Below, one piece after another: positions 60,129 to 64,000 of a DNA stretch of 64,000 nt. The stretch comes from Acephala macrosclerotiorum (Eukaryota > Ascomycota > Leotiomycetes > Helotiales > Mollisiaceae). Both the position numbers and the translations under genes were made by a program. Within the stretch, counting starts at the first letter, position 1, and each line of letters opens with the position of its first letter. The stretch spans positions 62,001 through 126,000 of the forward strand of contig MU119225.1 in assembly GCA_014904845.1 (NCBI GenBank). The letters run 5' to 3'. The notes under the pieces are model-generated. The model did not search any database. It was not told the DNA's origin and saw nothing but the letters and a program-made list of their open reading frames with translations.

Positions 60129-60750
60129 TTCGACTTCTGGGGCAGCAGGATAAAAGTAAAAAAATGATGCAAGATAAGCCAGGAAGAGCAGGAAATGTTG
60201 CTAGGAAACATAGCAAAAGGATGACGCTCTGGTGAGGCTGTGCACTGTAGGCACCGTCTCAGGGTTATCTGAGTGAACACCACTCGATGGTGAATAATGT
60301 TTCAAAAAGTCATGGACATCTCGGTGATGGGACTCCTACAGGATTCCGTCCAATTTGGATTAAAAATTGGGTTTGAGAATGATAAGCAGAGAGATGGCCA
60401 AAGAAGAAGAATGGAAAAAGGTGAATGAGACCAGAGGAAAGTGAGGTCGGACTTAAGGCTCTCGCTTACCAGATTCAGCAAGAATGCACAAAACACGCCA
60501 TGAAGCTAAAAAGAGCAAGAGTAAAAGATCTCATAAACCAAAAAGAAACTCGCCTATTGTTCGTGGCAATGAAAAAAAAAAAAAAAAAAAAAAAAGAGTA
60601 TCGAATTCATCATGAACTCGGGAATTGAGCCCGAGGCTGATTACCACATTAGTTTTTATTTTCTTGCGGTTGAGCTGGTTTGAACATACCGGGGCTCGCT
60701 ACACAGATTATTAGTTGATGATTTTTGGCACAGTTCAAGATTATTACTCA
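60129..60750. other. Intergenic stretch with a poly-A run
   Basis: No gene seen. It contains a run of 24 A at 60572-60595. Confidence 0.4.
60572..60595 (+). repeat. Poly-A tract (24 A)
   Basis: A mononucleotide run preceded by CAATG and followed by GAGTATCG. It could be a microsatellite or the tail of an old retroposed copy; no body of a retroposon was recognised upstream. Confidence 0.85.
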
Positions 60751-60818
60751 CAACCCGCGACCTTGAGGTTATCTTATAACTTAAGAGCCACACGCTCTAC
60801 CGATTGAGCTACCCGGGC
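60751..60818 (-). pseudogene. tRNA-Lys fragment (CUU anticodon), 3' end missing
   Basis: On the minus strand GCCCGGGTAGCTC..., D arm TAGCTCAATCGGTAGAGC (an A-box with one variant base) and an anticodon arm with CTCTTAA (anticodon CTT) are followed by about 12 extra bases that may be an intron. Then come CCTCAAGGTC and the 5' side of the T stem GCGGG. The T loop, 3' T stem and acceptor 3' strand (expected CCCGGGC) are absent; the sequence changes to TTGTGAGTAATAATC. RNA polymerase III promoter B-box is therefore lost. It is most likely a truncated tRNA gene and not a working one. Confidence 0.65.
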
Positions 60819-61340
60819 TTCGGGTGTTTGTTGGCTGCAGGAGTTCTTATTTAAGTCTATAGAGGCCGTTGCGTGGGGACTGCCGTCCGTTATTCGGCAA
60901 GCTAGGGAGGCTGCAGAATTTTTCTCTACCCAGTCCACTTTCTCTGACTCAATACCAGACGCTTCTACGACAAGGCTGACTCTCCTCACTTTTGGTTTCA
61001 GGATTGGTCAAGGCTCAAGAGGTATTTGGATCTTGTTTATCTTGTTCATCATCGTTCGGTATATATACAGAGGATGGGGTAAAAAGCTACGCCAACCAAT
61101 GCTATGCTAATCATGCAAATCTTCTAGGAACGCAACAGACGCTCCTCCTGTCCCAAGATCTCCAGTATCTTCCGTATCCCATATCCTGTTGTTCGCAATA
61201 TATTCCCGAAACGCCTTGCAAATGCGCGAAAATGCTACGCTCTAGCTGGGCCGAAAAATACCGAAGGCCTTTTCTAATATGCCAATGAATGCCGCTCAAA
61301 AGAGTCCGCCGAACCAATTCTATTATGCAAATATTCGTAC
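60819..61340. other. Gap between tRNA fragment and aspartyl protease gene
   Basis: Presumed 3' UTR of the protease gene and unrelated sequence; no further feature seen. Confidence 0.4.
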
Positions 61341-62834
61341 CTACATCGCCGCATACACCATACCGGCTCCAACGGCTGCCATAGCACCGAGATGCATAGG
61401 GGCTGCTGTTCGTTCTGCGGCGCCTTTCGATGTCGCTGTTCCTCCCACCGTCACTGTTCCTGCTATCGCGCCTCCATTCGTACCAGCCGACGCAGTCGCT
61501 GCGTTCGCGACCAAGGTTGCGTCTGGAACGGCTGTTGTTCCAGTCCCGATCTCCACAACATTCGAAGATGTCGCGTTGAAGTTCGTCTGTGCGATGGAGA
61601 TCTCGTTGTTGGCAAGGTCGTATACAAGGTAGGCGGATCGGATGAAGGTGTCGCCCAAGACGGCGGTGCTGGATCCGGCGGGCGCGATACCGAAGAGGCA
61701 GGCTGCTGTGCCGTCGGAAAAGGTCAATTGTTTGCCGTCGCTGGAGGTCACGGCGAGGACCATCTCGTTCATGGGGACGGATATCATGGGTGTGGTGAAC
61801 GTGAAGTTCAGCATTGTGTTATTGTTCGCCAGGGAGCAAGGCACGTATGCGGCGCCTTCGGAGGAGTCGTATTGTGCGGAGACTTGCTCGTAGATGGCTT
61901 CTGTCATTGCGTCTGGGAGGTAGGTCAAGGAGCTACCGGAGTCCAGGAGAACAGCTTGTGCTTGGTTCTCCGCGATGACTGTGTTTCCAAGAGTGACCTC
62001 AGTGAGAGTGATGAGGAACTCAGCGAAGTATCCATCCTCCTTCTGTACCGGTAGCGTCTCGAGTGAGCCCTTGTATTTCGCTGTGTCAACACCGCCGAAG
62101 AGGATGCTACCAGTGTTCGCATCCAGGTCGTTCAACCACAAGCTGTATGCGTTCGATTGAATCAGGCTATCTGCCACCAATTGTGCTGGCAGGTTATTGT
62201 ATGCCGACTTTCCTGCTCTGCCAACCTGTACTTCGTTGATCTGGTACCCGATTCCCAAGATTCCTTCCGGCGACGAACTTGTGTATCCAATTCCAAACTG
62301 CAGTGATTGCAATGTTGTCCCACCAATGGTAAACGTATCCGTCGCATAGTCTCCTGCTGCCCCTGATCCGTCGACATACGAAATGTTGAAATAGCTTCCA
62401 ATGTACGAATATGTCGACGACGAGTTTGCTGAATATGTTCCAGCAAAAGCACATGGACTTCCTTTGCTCTTACACAATGTCGAACTTGCTGTGTTTACCC
62501 AGAGATCCGAACTCCCAGTGTCGAGATGTAATCGAAAGCTTTGTGCTGGTGTTCCCAATGTCGCATTAGCAAAATATAATGTTTCCTGTCCCTTGTTAGC
62601 CTTCACTCAATGTCCCTGACCATTCCTCAGACTTACCTCGTTGTCCAACGAAGCCATCACAGTTCCTGATCTCCTCCGTAACCTATCTCTCGATACTGGG
62701 TTCTCAATCGACCGCCTTCCCACAGGGAATCCTACTACTTTTGGTGCCCCATTGGACCTCTTGTGTAATTCCAACCCCTCTGTACATGTCGATAATATAC
62801 TCGCCACAAGGGCGAATGTTGTTGAACACCTCAT
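61341..62834 (-). CDS. Secreted, probably GPI-anchored aspartyl protease (peptidase A1)
   Basis: Exons 62834..62637 and 62585..61341 (51-nt intron, GTAAGT..CAG) give 480 residues. ATG 62834 is chosen; the frame further upstream starts with TTG. An N-terminal signal peptide is likely (MRCSTTFALVASILSTCTEG), followed by a propeptide with dibasic sites (HKR, RRR). The mature part has ETLYFANATLGTPAQSF, the first catalytic motif LDTGSSDLW, the flap region with YVDGSGAAGDYATDTF, the loop EGILGIGY, SILFGGVDTAKYKG, and the second catalytic motif LLDSGSSLTYLP. A Ser/Thr/Ala-rich stalk and a hydrophobic end (GAMAAVGAGMVYAAM) indicate a GPI anchor as in yapsins and Sap9/10. It acts at the cell surface or wall. 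Both aspartates are present. The CAG acceptor giving DNEETLYFAN fits the family better than reading through. Confidence 0.92.
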
Positions 62835-64000
62835 AGCTGCTGTATGTTTCAAACTGATTATCTCACAGCCGTTCCTAAAGAATGGCCACCCCAGATTATA
62901 TTTCCCCGAGCAAGATCCACGATGACGCGGACAGTGGATAATTTGATGATTTAGTTTCGCTTCTGATATCCGTTTTCCAGTGATTCGGCAACTATCCGGT
63001 AGCTAAAATCGTACCCGAAAAGTCGAGATTATTATTTAAGATGTTGGAGGGAATGCAAAAACCGACAGGACTTGATGAACCAGGACAGGGCTCGAGGAGA
63101 GTTGATCGGAGAGTTCTGGAATTGGTGAGACTCGGGATTATGAACAAACCCCCGACGACCCAAGCCCTTCCAAAGGATTATAGTGAGATCGAGTGACGTG
63201 AGGCTCCCAAGTGATCTTTACTAGAAGGCTGTTGGTGGCGGAGGGGTCGCTGCGGATGGTAGCGAGGCTGAGGGATGGAAGAGGAAAAAGATTCGAGATG
63301 TGGCAATGGACTGAAAGACAATTGAAAAATTCTTGGTCAATCAACAACGCCAAGAAAACTCAAGATCTTAAGTATGAGAATTAACGAGATGATGAAGTAA
63401 TCTGAATCTTTTTCGAAGGCATCCTCGACTCGATACACTTGGGAGAATGGCTTTTGTATGTCTTGGCTCGACAGGGGATGAAGGATCCGCAAAGTGACGC
63501 GGCCTCAGACGAATCCTCTGTCAGTCGCCCAACGTCCACTCAGACGTCGGTACTCCCATCGTGTGCAGCGCCTCAATAGCGGAGACCGTCTTACGAATCC
63601 CTGGACATGGGCTGGACTTCGTGCGAAAGGGCTTGGAGCTGCTATTTCCAGAGCATTGTGGTGGTCACTTTTGCGGTGATCATACCGAACTTTGAAACTG
63701 CAATCGCCCCTGGGCAAAAGTGGACGATGATACACGTCGATAACGGCTATCGTCTGGGCGAAACGGGGATGTCTGAGGAACCCAGCACTCATGAAATTTT
63801 CCATTGGATCGCTGCGAGTTTCGAAAGATGTCGAGCAACTAGTTGGTGATGGAAGTCGACGGTGTGCCGGATGTGCGAGCACAAGAGTCGCCAAGTAAGC
63901 GCGAGTCCTTGGTGGTCACCTGTGAGTGCACGAATACGTAAGAAGCCTCTCATCGCCACGGAGCCCAGAAAGATGTGTCTCTCATGAACCACAGTCGACA
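62835..64000. other. Right-end intergenic stretch
   Basis: It contains the protease promoter. The frames at 63505-63894 (-) and 63607-63849 (+) overlap each other and have no recognised motif. Nothing else is supported before the window ends. Confidence 0.35.

Noticed and set aside
60572..60818. tRNA-derived SINE (tRNA head plus poly-A tail)
   Set aside because: The tRNA fragment reads on - while the A run is on +, so the tail would be on the wrong strand for one element.
61392..62054. 220-residue Cys/Gly-rich frame on +, looks like a secreted cysteine-rich protein
   Set aside because: Exactly antisense to the aspartyl protease exon; the cysteines arise from the complement of Ala/Thr codons.
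1..64000. CRISPR arrays, bacterial operons, phage or plasmid genes
   Set aside because: No regularly spaced repeats and no prokaryotic gene organisation; all supported genes are fungal with spliceosomal introns.

Overview
The window is nuclear DNA of a filamentous ascomycete. Genes carry 47-160 nt GT..AG introns, several encode fungal-type products (RICTOR/Ste20-type TORC2 subunit, SAT4-type kinase, Ste11, HET-domain protein), and one block carries the signature of repeat-induced point mutation (RIP). The gene set and duplicated lineage-specific genes would fit a leotiomycete, but I cannot prove the class from the sequence alone.

Layout. 1-1.8 kb: C-terminal end of a RICTOR-type TORC2 subunit. 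3-12.6 kb: accessory block with two direct copies of a gene pair (broken ethanolamine-kinase relic on + facing a C2H2 zinc-finger gene on -). Between the copies lies a complete 3,593-bp Tc1/mariner-type element (5617-9209) with 47-bp terminal inverted repeats, a TA target duplication and RIP damage. 12.9-13.8 kb: a 0.9-kb element with two 132/133-bp LTR-like direct repeats. 13.8-18.8 kb: almost gene-free. 18.8-20.5 kb: SAT4/HAL4-type kinase. 22.4-23.3 kb: decayed aspartyl-protease-like gene. 26.1-27.5 kb: conserved-looking disordered protein. 30.4-32.7 kb: compact housekeeping trio (RNA polymerase I/III AC19, complex I NDUFA6-type LYR subunit, BUD31/G10 splicing factor). 35.0-35.8 kb: gamma-glutamylcyclotransferase-like protein. 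37.7-41.5 kb: large PH + leucine-rich-repeat protein. 43.8-46.7 kb: STE11 MAPKKK. 50.6-53.6 kb: VPS18. 53.9-54.6 kb: small acidic-tailed protein. 55.0-57.2 kb: seven-exon gene I do not recognise. 57.9-60.1 kb: HET-domain protein. 60.75-60.82 kb: truncated tRNA-Lys. 61.3-62.8 kb: GPI-type secreted aspartyl protease.

How it fits together. Most genes are single-copy housekeeping or signalling genes (TORC2, MAPK cascade, vacuolar tethering, transcription, respiration, splicing) separated by intergenic stretches of about 1-4 kb without recognisable genes. The unusual part is 3-14 kb, where a segmental duplication, gene decay, a RIP-mutated DNA transposon with a possible second gene, and a miniature LTR-type element sit together. 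No CRISPR, operon or bacterial-type system is present. Exon boundaries were read by eye from splice sites and frame continuity.
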